DNA of 64,000 nt from Halorubrum lipolyticum DSM 21995 (GCF_000337375.1 NZ_AOJG01000018.1:6278-70277); one strand, 5' to 3'; counted from the stretch's first letter, positions 42,749 to 52,218 are shown. The notes: generated from the letters alone by a model not told the origin. Translations and numbers: made by a program.

Positions 42749-44491
42749 TCAGAACACGTTGGGGAACAGCACGTAGCTGAAGAGCAGACACAGCAGCCCG
42801 ACGCCCGTCGCGTAGTACAGCAGCGGGATCATGTTCAGCCGCATCACCCGCCCCTCCTGCCCGAGGAGGCCGACCGTCGCCAGCGCGGCGACGAGGTTGT
42901 GGATCGCGACGAGGTTCCCGATGGCGCCGCCGACGGCCTGCGCGCCGACGATGATCGTCCGCGGGAGCCCGAGCTGCGTCGCCGCCTCGAACTGGAACGC
43001 GCCGAACGTGATGTTCGAGACGGTGTTCGACCCGGCCATCGCGGCGCCGAGCGCGCCGATGAGCGACGCGAACGCCGGGTAGGCGGGACCGAGGATGTCG
43101 GCGGTCGTCTGCGCGAGCAGGACGATCATGCTGCCGACCTCGGGCGCGCCCGGATGCGCGCCGGACTGGAGCATCACCTGCACCATCGCGATGACGAACA
43201 CCAAAGCGATGAACGGCGAGACGATCTTCCGAGCGGCCTCCTTCCAGGCGTCACCGACTTCCTGACCGGACATACCGAAGATCGGGATCGCGAGCACGGC
43301 GCTCACGAGCAGCCAGAAGCCCGGCACGTTCATCCACGCGACGGCCCCGCCGAGGCTGGTCCCGAATATCTGGTCGACGGTGACGACGAAGCTGTCCCGG
43401 TTGATGAAATTCGAGATCGGATCGACTGCGCGCGTCACGACCAGCAGGACCACGAGCAGGACGTACGGCGACCACGCCTTCAGCAGCGACATGTCCTCGC
43501 CGCCGCTGAGGTCGGCCGCCTCGGCCTCGGGGCTGTCGGCGCCGCCGCCGTTCGACTGTCCCGGCTCGATCGAGCCGACCCAGTGGTCGGCCCACCGCTC
43601 CCGCTCCGGGAACTCCCACTCGTCGTCGGGCAGGAGGTATCCCGCGCGCAGGATGCTCAAGACGATCGCACCGCCGACCATCGACCCGATGAGCGACGGG
43701 AACTCCGCCGTGAGGAACCACGCCGAGATCCAGTAGGGGACCGCGAAGGCGATCCCCGAGACCAGACACAGCGGCGCGACCTCCCAGGCCGGCGCCAGCG
43801 AGCGGTCGTCCGGGTCGCCGAAGAAGTAGACGACCATCCCGACCGCGAACAGCGGCATCACGAATCCGACCAAGGCGTGATACGTCGCCGCCCACGCCGC
43901 CACCTCGACCGAGAACTCGCGGACGGTCATCCCGCCCTCCTCGATCGCGGTGCGGGTGAACTCGACGCTCTCCATCGGACTCTGGATCCCGACCACGATC
44001 GGCGTCCCCACCGCGCCGTACGTGACGGCGATGATGTGTCCGATGATCCCGGCGACGACCGCCGCGAGCGCCGGGAAGCCGAGACCCAACAGGAGCGGCG
44101 CGACGACCGCCGCGGGCGTCCCGAAGCCGGCAGCGCCCTCGATGAACGTCGCCATGAAGAAGGCGATCAACACGATCTGCACGCGCCGGTCGTCGCTGAC
44201 CGTCGCGAACCCGCGGTTGATCCGGTCGAACGCGCCGGCCTCCATCAGGGTGTACAGGAGTACGAGCGCGCCGAAGACGATCCACAGGATCTCGATCGCG
44301 GTCAGCACTCCGACGCCGGACGCCGCGAACAACCAGTTCGCCGGCATGTTCCACGCGAAGTACCCGACCGCCAGGGCCGCGACCCACGCCACCGGCATGG
44401 CGCGCGTCGCCGGCCAGAGGAACCCGACCAGCAGGATCCCCGCGAGAAGCAGAGGGATCGCGGCCACGGCGACGTCGATTCCGGTCGTCAT
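42749..44491 (-). CDS. lctP: L-lactate permease family transporter
   Basis: A 580-residue membrane protein with about 13-14 helices of the LctP/GlcA family (proton-coupled lactate and glycolate uptake). Family signatures are FMATFIEGAAGFGTPAAVVAPLLL and GALGAAMAGSNTVSNITFGAFQ near the C-terminus. It faces the D-lactate dehydrogenase gene tail to tail, suggesting a lactate-use locus. Unlike most genes here it has a Shine-Dalgarno-like GAGGAGGGA 4-5 nt before the ATG and a TATA-like CTTTTATAATT about 105 nt upstream, so it has a leader of about 80 nt. Confidence 0.92.
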   Translation of the reverse strand: MTTGIDVAVAAIPLLLAGILLVGFLWPATRAMPVAWVAALAVGYFAWNMPANWLFAASGVGVLTAIEILWIVFGALVLLYTLMEAGAFDRINRGFATVSDDRRVQIVLIAFFMATFIEGAAGFGTPAAVVAPLLLGLGFPALAAVVAGIIGHIIAVTYGAVGTPIVVGIQSPMESVEFTRTAIEEGGMTVREFSVEVAAWAATYHALVGFVMPLFAVGMVVYFFGDPDDRSLAPAWEVAPLCLVSGIAFAVPYWISAWFLTAEFPSLIGSMVGGAIVLSILRAGYLLPDDEWEFPERERWADHWVGSIEPGQSNGGGADSPEAEAADLSGGEDMSLLKAWSPYVLLVVLLVVTRAVDPISNFINRDSFVVTVDQIFGTSLGGAVAWMNVPGFWLLVSAVLAIPIFGMSGQEVGDAWKEAARKIVSPFIALVFVIAMVQVMLQSGAHPGAPEVGSMIVLLAQTTADILGPAYPAFASLIGALGAAMAGSNTVSNITFGAFQFEAATQLGLPRTIIVGAQAVGGAIGNLVAIHNLVAALATVGLLGQEGRVMRLNMIPLLYYATGVGLLCLLFSYVLFPNVF

Positions 44492-44801
44492 GGATTCCCT
44501 CCTCGGCCGCTCTCATTCACTCGATTCCGTCGACGACTCATGTGACAATTTACCACCCACATACGACGCGAGGTACATCACATTCATTAATTATAAAAGA
44601 TGAGTTTTCGGACCACTGGAAGCGGGCGGTTCACCCCCGCTCGCGTCGCGAAAATTACGGTTACCGATTTCTTTATTATCTGTCTTTTTGATATGAGCAC
44701 TCTTCTGCCGCCAGCACCGTCCGCGGCGAACCGGTCGAGGGACGCGTCCGTGGGGGACTGCCGGACGCGGATATATCCGGGCTCGGCACGTATCGACCCC
44801 A
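44492..44801. promoter_or_regulatory. Divergent promoter region of the lactate permease and ABC exporter genes
   Basis: Leftward, TTTATAAT near 44596 serves the permease, with a GAGGAGGGA ribosome-binding site at about 44496-44505. Rightward, GATATATCC (about 44769-44777) lies about 28 nt before the ATPase ATG at 44802. The middle (44640-44700) is AT-rich without an open frame I trust. No RNA gene is recognised. Confidence 0.5.
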
Positions 44802-45902
44802 ATGGCACGCAGTGCGGCGAGCGAACGCGGCGGTCCCCGCGAGCGCGACGCTTCCGAGCGCGACAATTCCGAGCACGACGCCTCAGAGCACGATGCCTCC
44901 GAGCGCGACGGATCGCGGCGCGCCGATCCGGCCGAGTCGCCTCCGGCGGCCCTGGAGATCGACGGCGTCTCGAAGCGATTCGGCGACGGCGACGAGTCGG
45001 TGCTCGCGGTCGACGACGTGACCCTGACCGTCGATCGGGGGTCGGTCGTCGGGCTGCTCGGGCCGAACGGCGCCGGCAAGACGACGCTCATCAAGTGCGC
45101 GCTGGGGATCGTTCTCCCCGACGCGGGGTCAGTCCGGGTGTTCGGGACGGACGTGGGCGACGGGAGACGGGCCGCGTACGCCGACGTGGACGCGATGTTG
45201 GAGGGCGCGCGAAATGACTACTGGCGGCTCACGGTCCGCGAGAACCTCCGGTACTTCGCGACGATCAGCGGCGTCGACCCGGACTCGGTGGCGAGCCGCC
45301 ACGACCGGCTGCTCGACCGACTCGACCTCGCCGACAAGGCGGACACGCCGGTCCGAGACCTCTCGCGCGGCATGAAACAGAAGGTGTCGCTGGCGAGCGT
45401 GCTCGCGGGCGGCGCGGAGCTGGTCTTCCTCGACGAGCCGACGCTCGGGCTCGACGTCGAGAGCGCGCGGACGCTCCGGGCGGAGCTGCGCCGGCTCGCG
45501 GCCGAGGAGGGGCTCACGATCGTCGTCAGCAGCCACGACATGACGACGATCGAGGCGGTGTGCGACCGCGTCGTGATGATGGCGAACGGGCGGATCGTCG
45601 CGGACGACACCGTCGAGGCGCTGCTCGGCGGGGCCGACCGCGACGTCGTCCGCGTGGCGAGCCCGGACCTCGACGACGCGGTCGTCGCGGGGCTCCGAGA
45701 GCGGTTCGAGGTCGTCGGCTTCGACCCCGACGCGCGCCCGCCCGCCGTGGAGGTCGTGGCCGGGGGCGACCGGCTGTACGACCTGACGGACGCGCTGCGT
45801 GAGGCCGGCGTCACGCCCGCTGCGGTCCGGACGCTTCAGCCCGACCTGGAGGACGTGTTCCTCGACCGCACCGGCACCGCTCCCGGGGGCGAGTCGCGGT
45901 GA
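44802..45902 (+). CDS. ABC exporter ATP-binding protein
   Basis: A 366-residue ABC ATPase of the drug/ABC-2 export class. The first 45 residues are a Ser/Glu/Arg/Asp-rich low-complexity leader with repeated ASERD/SEHDA units. Walker A GLLGPNGAGKTTLIK is near residue 86. The signature LSRGMKQKVSLASVL and Walker B LVFLDEPTLGLD follow. A C-terminal domain (about 275-360) may contact the permease. It overlaps the permease gene as GTGA. Substrate unknown: drug, lipid or polysaccharide export are possible. Confidence 0.9.
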   Translation: MARSAASERGGPRERDASERDNSEHDASEHDASERDGSRRADPAESPPAALEIDGVSKRFGDGDESVLAVDDVTLTVDRGSVVGLLGPNGAGKTTLIKCALGIVLPDAGSVRVFGTDVGDGRRAAYADVDAMLEGARNDYWRLTVRENLRYFATISGVDPDSVASRHDRLLDRLDLADKADTPVRDLSRGMKQKVSLASVLAGGAELVFLDEPTLGLDVESARTLRAELRRLAAEEGLTIVVSSHDMTTIEAVCDRVVMMANGRIVADDTVEALLGGADRDVVRVASPDLDDAVVAGLRERFEVVGFDPDARPPAVEVVAGGDRLYDLTDALREAGVTPAAVRTLQPDLEDVFLDRTGTAPGGESR

Positions 45903-46750
45903 GCGCCGCCGAGCGCGGGGAGAGAGACGGCGAGCGCCGCCGCGACGGCGACCACCCCGCCGAAGACGAGCCACGACCGGCCACCTACTACCACCTGGCG
46001 CGGGCGGTGCTCTACCGCGAGTACCTGATCTTCGTGCGGTATCCGGCCAACGCGATCGGGGGGATCGTGGTCTCGCTGTTCTTCTTCGCCGCGCTGTTCT
46101 TCGGCGGGCGACTCCTCGCGGGACAGGCCCTGACGGACTCGATCGAGGGGATCGTCGTCGGCTACTTCCTGTGGACGCTGTCGGTGGGCGCGTACTCGTC
46201 GGTGTCGAACGATATCGGCAGCGAGGTGCAGTGGGGGACCTTGGAGCGACACATCACCACTCCCTTCGGCTTCGCGCCGGTCGCGCTGTTGAAGGGCGTC
46301 GCCAAGGTGGTCCGGACGTTCCTCACGAGCGCGGTCATCCTCGCGGTGATGCTCCTCGTCACGGGGACGCGGCTCAGCCTCGCGCCGGTGACGGTGGTCG
46401 CCGTCGCGGGGCTCGCGATCACCTCGGTGCTCGGACTGGGATTCGCCGCGGGCGGGGTCACGGTCCTCTACAAGCGGATCGGCAACTGGCTGAACCTGCT
46501 GCAGTTCGGCTTCGTCGCGCTGATCTCGGCGCCCGTCTTCGACCTGCCGTGGACGCGCGTCCTCCCGCTTGCGCACGGCAGCGCCATGCTCCAGCGCGCG
46601 ATGGTCGACGGGGTCCGACTCTGGGAGTTCCCGCTCGCCGACCTGGCGCTGCTCGTCGCCGTCGCCGTCGGCTACCTGTTCGGCGGCTACCTCGTCTTCC
46701 ACTACGCGACGCGGCGGGCGCGCCGGCTCGGTGTCCTGGGGGACTACTGA
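45899..46750 (+). CDS. ABC-2 type exporter permease
   Basis: A 283-residue membrane protein with six hydrophobic segments and an ABC-2 fold. The N-terminal 35 residues are charged, and RAVLYREYLIFVRYPANAIGG precedes the first helix, as in this family. It starts with a GTG within the ATPase stop codon (GTGA overlap), so the two subunits are co-translated. It forms the membrane channel for the ATPase upstream. Confidence 0.88.
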   Translation: MSAAERGERDGERRRDGDHPAEDEPRPATYYHLARAVLYREYLIFVRYPANAIGGIVVSLFFFAALFFGGRLLAGQALTDSIEGIVVGYFLWTLSVGAYSSVSNDIGSEVQWGTLERHITTPFGFAPVALLKGVAKVVRTFLTSAVILAVMLLVTGTRLSLAPVTVVAVAGLAITSVLGLGFAAGGVTVLYKRIGNWLNLLQFGFVALISAPVFDLPWTRVLPLAHGSAMLQRAMVDGVRLWEFPLADLALLVAVAVGYLFGGYLVFHYATRRARRLGVLGDY

Positions 46751-46759
46751 GCCCCCGCG

Positions 46760-47209
46760 TCACCGGCCCTCGTCCGGTTCGGCCGCGAGCGCGGCGTCGC
46801 GGAGCTCGCGGCAGCGGTCTCCCTCCACCGTCAGCTCAGGAACCGGCGTCGGCTTCCCGTCGGCGTCGACAGCGACGAAGACGAAGTACGACTCCGTCGT
46901 CAGCTCGCGCTCGCCCGTTCGCGGCGACTCGCGGTACGCGCGGATCCGCGTGCGGAGGCTGGTTCGCCCGACCGCGTACACGTACGACTCGACGATGCAG
47001 GTGTCGCCCTGCGGCACCGGTCGCTTGAAGTCGAGCCCGTTGATCTTGGCCGTGACGCAGGTCTCGCCGGCGGCGCGCATCGCCGACATCGCGCCGATCT
47101 CGTCCATCCACTTGACGACGTTGCCCCCGTGGGCCGACTCGTAGTTGTTGGTGTGGGTCGGCTGGACCCGCTGGCGGTTCTCGATGTAGGTCTCGCTGAC
47201 GGTCGGCAT
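46760..47209 (-). CDS. Acyl-CoA thioesterase (hotdog fold)
   Basis: A 149-residue single-hotdog thioesterase of the YciA/BACH type. Key features are the active-site region TNNYESAHGGNVVKWMDEIGAM (His and Asp), then CVTAKINGLDFKRPVPQGDT and YVYAVGRTSLRTRI. It hydrolyses acyl-CoA to free acid and CoA; chain preference is unknown. The ATG at 47209 is supported by a TATA-like CCCTTTCTC about 30 nt upstream. It converges with the exporter permease, their ends 9 nt apart. Confidence 0.85.
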   Translation of the reverse strand: MPTVSETYIENRQRVQPTHTNNYESAHGGNVVKWMDEIGAMSAMRAAGETCVTAKINGLDFKRPVPQGDTCIVESYVYAVGRTSLRTRIRAYRESPRTGERELTTESYFVFVAVDADGKPTPVPELTVEGDRCRELRDAALAAEPDEGR

Positions 47210-47374
47210 GCCGGACCCCACACGTCCGGCGGAGAAAGGGGCGTCGACAGAGGCGGGTGGTCTCGGATCGGTTCGGACAGTTCGATCGGTGAAACCCGAT
47301 CGTTCGTTGTCGTTTTCGCAGGGTGAGAGAGTCACAACAAGATATTTATACTCGCGTGGCATTCACTAGCACGC

Positions 47375-47557
47375 ATGTCTAGTAGTGCACCCAGCGCGGA
47401 CGACGACGTGTTCGACGAGTTCCTGTCCGACCGCGGCCACGAGACGGAGATCGTACGCTGGGAGCGATCGTATAACAAGCTCCAGTGTCCGGAGTGCGGT
47501 GCGCTACACCCCGAGGGAACCGCGCGGTGTGACGTCTGCGACTGGCGCCCGACCTAA
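47375..47557 (+). CDS. Two-CxxC zinc-finger microprotein (HVO_0416-like)
   Basis: A 60-residue protein with Cys38/Cys41 (CPECG) and Cys52/Cys55 (CDVCDW) forming a zinc ribbon, after an acidic N-terminal region DDDVFDEFLSDRGHETE. From memory it resembles the haloarchaeal microprotein family named after HVO_0416. A TATA-like GATATTTATAC about 28 nt upstream gives a leaderless transcript. Function unknown; regulatory or RNA-binding roles are the usual guess. Confidence 0.8.
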   Translation: MSSSAPSADDDVFDEFLSDRGHETEIVRWERSYNKLQCPECGALHPEGTARCDVCDWRPT

Positions 47558-47644
47558 CCCGACGGCGTCGTACGGCGGATGAGCGGTTTTCTTTCGACCG
47601 GAGTCGGCGGCAGTATTATGTGGTATCAATCGATAGTTGCGATC

Positions 47645-47803
47645 ATGCCGACCTGCCAGAACTGCGGTTCGTTCGTCACGACCGACTACGTTCGGGTGTT
47701 CACGCCGAACGAGGTCGATCGTCCCCGCGTCTGCCCCGCCTGCGAGGACCTCGTCCGCGACGGCGCCGACGTGCGCGAAGCGCGGGCGACGAGAAGCAAC
47801 TGA
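47645..47803 (+). CDS. Two-CxxC zinc-ribbon microprotein
   Basis: A 52-residue protein beginning MPTCQNCGSFVTTDYVRVF, with Cys4/Cys7 and Cys30/Cys33 as zinc ligands. A longer frame opens at 47579, but the TATA-like AGTATTATG near 47615 lies 30 nt before this ATG, so the short form is the likely product. It is conserved in haloarchaea as far as I can recall; no function is assigned. Confidence 0.75.
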   Translation: MPTCQNCGSFVTTDYVRVFTPNEVDRPRVCPACEDLVRDGADVREARATRSN

Positions 47804-47932
47804 GCGCGGCGCCAACCCGACAGTGACCATGTCGACGACCCGACTGCGGAGACGGAAACGCCCCGACGCGGCGTTCGCTCGGGGACGGCCCGAGCCACCG
47901 CGTTTAAGAAGAGTGGGGAACAGGAGTAGACA

Positions 47933-49777
47933 ATGACCGATCCCACGGTGACGCGACTGTTCGGCGGTCCGGGCAGCGGGAAGACCACGGCGCTCCTGGA
48001 CCGCGTCGAGGGGATCCTCGACGACGGGGACGCCGACGTTCGCGACGTGCTCGTCGTCTCGTACACGCGGGCGGCCGCCGCCGAGATCCGCGAGCGACTC
48101 GCCGAGCGCCTCGACATCTCCCCGCGAAGCCTCCAGGGGAACGTCTGTACCATGCACGCGAAAGCGTACGAGCTGCTCGACCTGTCGCGCGGCGACGTGG
48201 TCGGCGAGGACGACAAGGAGGCGTTCTGCGAGGAGTACGGCGTCGAGTTCGAGGACCAGCACGGCGGCGCCGGCCGCCGGACCGCGCGGTCGACGACGAT
48301 CGGCAACAAGATCATCGCCACCTCGCAGTGGCTCCAGCGCACCGAGCGCGACGTGGCCGACTGGTACGACGTGCCCTTCCAGTGGAACGTCGAGGAGGTC
48401 CGGCTTCCGCCCGAGGAGGACCCCAACGCCCAGGAGGGGAACAAGTACACCCCGACGTGGCCCTCCGACGACGAACGGATCGACATCCCCGAGACGATCC
48501 GCGCGTGGCGCGGCTACAAGGGCGACCACGACCTCGTCGGCTTCGCGGACATGCTCGAACGCGTCGCGCAGCGCTCGCTCGTCCCGAACGTCGACTACCT
48601 GATCATCGACGAGTTCCAGGACATCACGACGCTGCAGTACAACGTCTTCGAGGAGTGGCGCCCGCACATGCGGAAGGTGCTCATCGCCGGCGACGACGAC
48701 CAGGTCGTCTACGCGTGGCAGGGCGCCGACCCCGACCTCCTCCTCGACACCGAGGTCGACGAGGACGTGGTCCTCCCGAACTCCTACCGGCTCCCCTCCG
48801 AGATCCTCAACGTCGTCAACGCCGAGATCCGCCACATCGACAAGCGACAGGAGAAGGACCTCCACCCGCGCAAGGAGGGCGGCACCGTCGAGGCGATCGA
48901 GTCGCCGTCGATGCTCGAACTGGTGCGGAACGTCCGGTACACCGTCGACGACGACGAAGGCAGCGTGATGTGTCTGTTCCGCGCGCGCTACCAGATGTTC
49001 GACTTTATCGACGAGTTCATCGACCACGGGATCCCGTTCACGATGCTGACCGACGGCCGGATGTGGACGGACCGGGTGCGGGACTACGTCAGCGCCATCG
49101 AGAAGTCCGACGCGGGCGATCCCGTGAACGGGCTCGAGGCCCGGCGGCTCGCCGACATGCTGCAGGACTCGGCGTTCGGCACCCACGACCGCGACGAGTT
49201 CTACGACTTCCTCGACGACCGCGAGGAGGCGGCCGACGCCGACGACATCGCCCAGATCGAGGTGATACCCGACGAGCTCGACGAGTTCATCCCCTTTATG
49301 CCGGACAGCTCGAGCGCCGACGACATGGTCCGGAAGGTGACGAGCTTCCAGCGGAAGTCGATGGGCGCGTACTTCGACGGCGACTACGAGGGGATGGACC
49401 CGACCCGCGTCCGCGTCGGCACCATCCACTCCGCGAAGGGCCGCGAGGCCGACCACGTGTTCGTCGCGACCGACCTCACCGAGAAGGTGGTCGAGCAGAT
49501 GGCCGCCTCCATCGACGACCCGACCGACGTGGACGGCGTCGAGGAGTTCACGAAGACCACGAGCCCGGTCCCCGTCCTCACCGACAACGAGCGCCGCGTG
49601 TTCTACGTCGGGATGTCCCGCGCCCGCGAGCGGCTCGTGATCATGGAGAGCCTCATCAGCGGGGCGCCGACGCTCCCGATCAGCGTCCTGCTCTTCAACG
49701 AGCTCCGCGACGAGCCCGCACAGGAGCTCATCGAGGAGGTGCAGGCGGAGCTGGCCGTTCCCGAACCCGAGCCGTGA
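47933..49777 (+). CDS. UvrD/Rep-family ATP-dependent DNA helicase
   Basis: A 614-residue superfamily 1A helicase. Walker A GGPGSGKTTALL starts at residue 11. Motif II is LIIDEFQDITTLQ (about 223-235). The C-terminal motifs VGTIHSAKGREADHVFVATD and RRVFYVGMSRARERLVI are present. It would unwind DNA 3'-5' in repair or recombination. At 614 residues it is slightly shorter than bacterial UvrD. The TATA-like CGTTTAAGAA is about 28 nt upstream. Its stop overlaps the next gene's start as GTGA. Confidence 0.92.
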   Translation: MTDPTVTRLFGGPGSGKTTALLDRVEGILDDGDADVRDVLVVSYTRAAAAEIRERLAERLDISPRSLQGNVCTMHAKAYELLDLSRGDVVGEDDKEAFCEEYGVEFEDQHGGAGRRTARSTTIGNKIIATSQWLQRTERDVADWYDVPFQWNVEEVRLPPEEDPNAQEGNKYTPTWPSDDERIDIPETIRAWRGYKGDHDLVGFADMLERVAQRSLVPNVDYLIIDEFQDITTLQYNVFEEWRPHMRKVLIAGDDDQVVYAWQGADPDLLLDTEVDEDVVLPNSYRLPSEILNVVNAEIRHIDKRQEKDLHPRKEGGTVEAIESPSMLELVRNVRYTVDDDEGSVMCLFRARYQMFDFIDEFIDHGIPFTMLTDGRMWTDRVRDYVSAIEKSDAGDPVNGLEARRLADMLQDSAFGTHDRDEFYDFLDDREEAADADDIAQIEVIPDELDEFIPFMPDSSSADDMVRKVTSFQRKSMGAYFDGDYEGMDPTRVRVGTIHSAKGREADHVFVATDLTEKVVEQMAASIDDPTDVDGVEEFTKTTSPVPVLTDNERRVFYVGMSRARERLVIMESLISGAPTLPISVLLFNELRDEPAQELIEEVQAELAVPEPEP

Positions 49778-51114
49778 GCGGCGGGAGCGACGCCGCCGAG
49801 TCGCGCGACCGTTCCCCGCTGCGTACCGACCTCACACCGATCGTCGACGCGGTCGCGGACGCTGACGCCGACGCCTTCGTCGCGGTCGGCGACCGGTTCG
49901 ACGACGACCTCCGGTATCTCACGCGCTTCGCCGGACCGGACCGACCGTCCGCGCTGGTGGTCGTTCCGGTCGACGGCGCCGCGGACCGCGCCGTCTGCTG
50001 TGCCCCCTCGCTGTTCCGCGAACAGGCCGAACGGGAGTTCGTCGCGAGCGCGCGCGAGCGAGGCAGCGACGGTCGCGCCGACAGGTTCCACGACGGCGTC
50101 GCCCGCGAGGTGCGCACCGAGCGCGTCGGCGACCACGCGGGCGAGCGCGCCGCGGGACTCGTGCGTGACCTGATCGGCGCCGGCGACGACGGACCGGAGA
50201 CCGAATCCGACGGCGACCGCACCCTCCTCGTTCCCCCGTCGATCCCGCACGACGCGGCGGTGTACCTCGAACGCGCCGGGAACGCGCTCGCGTCGACCGA
50301 TGCGGTCGCGACCGCTCGGGCGCGGAAGACCGACGCCGAGCTCGACCGACTGCGCAGCGTCCAGCGCGCGGCGACCGCGGGGATGGCGCGCGCCGAGACC
50401 GTGTTGGCCGAGAGCGAGGTCGGCGATTCGGCCGACGAGAGCGTGGGAGAAGCCCGAACCGAGGACCGCCGCAGGCCGCCCCTGCGCTGGGAGGGCGCCC
50501 CCCTGACGACCGAGCGGCTCCGCCGCGAGGTGAACGCGGTCCTCGCCGCTCGCGGCGTCCGCGACGCCGGCGACACCGCGATCGGTGCCGGCCCGTCCGC
50601 CGCGGACCTCCACTTCGTCGGCGACGACCCGATACGGCCGGGCGAAACGGTGCTGATCGACGTCTCCCCGCGCGGCCCCGACGGCTACCGCGGCGACCTG
50701 GCTCGGACGTTCGTCGTCGACGGCGACGGCGGCTGGGAGCGGCGGGCGTACCTCGCGGTCGAGTCGGCCCGCGAGGTCGCGCTCGGCGAGATCGAGCCGG
50801 GCGCGACCGCCGCGAGCGTCCACGGCGAGGCGGCCGCCGAGCTCGGCGCGTACGGGTTCGACCCGAACGCGGGGGAGGGGGAGGCGGGGTTCACCCACGA
50901 CACCGGTCACGGCGTGGGCGTGAGCCTCCACGAGTCGCCGTCGCTGTCGAGCGGAACGGAACTGCGGCCGGGCCACGTCGTCGCGGTCGAGCCCGGCGTC
51001 TACGACCCGGACGTGGGCGGCGTCCGGCTGGAGGACGTCGTCGTCGTCACCGAGGACGGGTGCGAGCTACTCGCGGAGTACTCGTTCGGGATCGTGCCGC
51101 GAGAGCGCGAGTGA
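49774..51114 (+). CDS. M24 family metallopeptidase (Xaa-Pro aminopeptidase-like)
   Basis: A 446-residue pita-bread-fold peptidase. The C-terminal catalytic domain shows the expected metal ligands: two Asp in VLIDVSPRGPDGYRGDLA, His in HDTGHGVGVSLHE, and Glu in VAVEPGVYDP and VRLEDVVVV. The N-terminal creatinase-like half is divergent. It probably removes an N-terminal residue before proline or acts on dipeptides. The start is a GTG overlapping the helicase stop (GTGA), so it is coupled to an apparently unrelated helicase. Confidence 0.88.
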   Translation: MSGGSDAAESRDRSPLRTDLTPIVDAVADADADAFVAVGDRFDDDLRYLTRFAGPDRPSALVVVPVDGAADRAVCCAPSLFREQAEREFVASARERGSDGRADRFHDGVAREVRTERVGDHAGERAAGLVRDLIGAGDDGPETESDGDRTLLVPPSIPHDAAVYLERAGNALASTDAVATARARKTDAELDRLRSVQRAATAGMARAETVLAESEVGDSADESVGEARTEDRRRPPLRWEGAPLTTERLRREVNAVLAARGVRDAGDTAIGAGPSAADLHFVGDDPIRPGETVLIDVSPRGPDGYRGDLARTFVVDGDGGWERRAYLAVESAREVALGEIEPGATAASVHGEAAAELGAYGFDPNAGEGEAGFTHDTGHGVGVSLHESPSLSSGTELRPGHVVAVEPGVYDPDVGGVRLEDVVVVTEDGCELLAEYSFGIVPRERE

Positions 51115-51186
51115 CCGGCAGATAGCTACGACCGCTCTTTGCGCTACCGAGGGGCATTTTTGAGCGGCCGCCGAAGGCCGATCTGC

Positions 51187-52203
51187 ATGCGATCCGATCC
51201 CTCCACTGCGGTCGGCGATAGCGACGAGCGCGAACCGATCGGACCTATCGTAACGAAGAGACACCCGGCCGCCGCCGCGCTCCTCGTGGCCGCGACGGCG
51301 GTCCTCGGCGTCTCGGTCTCCGGGATCGCTCTCGTCGGAACCGGTACCGTCGCCGCCCACGGGAGCGCCGAGTTCGACACGGGACTCAGCAAGGTGAACG
51401 AGAACGGAACCGCCGTGATCGTCGTCGAGAGCAACTCAATCGACGCGTTCGAGGTCACCGTCGGCGACGAGGATGAGGTCGGATATGAGTTCCGCGCGAC
51501 GGTGACGCCGGCAGCGGACGGGGTCACGTCACTCGTCTTCGACCACTCGGAGGCCGGCGGGGACGGCAAAACGGTGACCGCCCAGGGCGACGGCGCGATC
51601 AAGATCGACTACGAGACGTCCCTCGACGACACGGTCGCCCCCGGCGACTACGACGTGGGGCTGTTCGTCGGCGGCGGCGAACCGACCGACGTCAGTACTC
51701 TGGTCGTCGAGGACGGAGATGACGACGATACCGGGAGCGACGGCGACGCGACCGACGGAAGCGGTGCAGACGAGGGATCGGTCGAGCCCGCCACCGTCAC
51801 CGAGGCCGACGTCGAAGACGCCGACCTCGTCGTCGAGCCGGCAGAGACCGAAGTACGCGTTCCGGTGGAACTCGACGACGGCGAGGAGGTGACTCTCCGG
51901 ATCCGCTCAATCGGGGACGCGAGTCCGGCCTTCCTCATGACGGAAGAAGCGACCGTCGAGGACGGGTCGGCGAGCGCGGCCTTCGATCTGAGCCGGGCGA
52001 CCCACGGGGACCGCGCGACGCTGACCGTCCGCGGGAACGAAGCCCTTGACGAGCCGGTCGACCGCGAGGTGCTCGTCGTCGACGAGGAGGTCGGCGTCGA
52101 GGAGAGCGACGGCGTTCTCAACGTCGAGACGCCCGGGTTCGGAATCGTCGCCGGTGGGCTCGCGGTTCTCATCGCCGCACTCGCTGTCCGGCAGCGAGAG
52201 TGA
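51187..52203 (+). CDS. Secreted surface protein with PGF-CTERM-like tail
   Basis: A 338-residue acidic exported protein. A hydrophobic signal helix (about 27-52, AAALLVAATAVLGVSVSG) follows a charged start. A beta-rich extracellular domain precedes a linker of Asp/Gly/Ser repeats (DDDDTGSDGDATDGSG) and a second beta domain. The C-terminus TPGFGIVAGGLAVLIAALAV followed by RQRE matches the tripartite PGF-CTERM signal (PGF motif, helix, basic end) processed and lipid-anchored by archaeosortase A. The beta domains look like those of BGTF surface proteins. Role in the envelope unknown. The TATA-like GCATTTTTGA is about 28 nt upstream. Confidence 0.8.
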   Translation: MRSDPSTAVGDSDEREPIGPIVTKRHPAAAALLVAATAVLGVSVSGIALVGTGTVAAHGSAEFDTGLSKVNENGTAVIVVESNSIDAFEVTVGDEDEVGYEFRATVTPAADGVTSLVFDHSEAGGDGKTVTAQGDGAIKIDYETSLDDTVAPGDYDVGLFVGGGEPTDVSTLVVEDGDDDDTGSDGDATDGSGADEGSVEPATVTEADVEDADLVVEPAETEVRVPVELDDGEEVTLRIRSIGDASPAFLMTEEATVEDGSASAAFDLSRATHGDRATLTVRGNEALDEPVDREVLVVDEEVGVEESDGVLNVETPGFGIVAGGLAVLIAALAVRQRE

Positions 52204-52218
52204 CGAGGCCGAACCAGG

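Noticed and set aside
48328-49773. Long open frame inside the helicase gene, in frame with the M24 peptidase
   Set aside because: Its first 480 codons are a low-complexity shadow of the helicase; the peptidase begins at the GTG at 49774.
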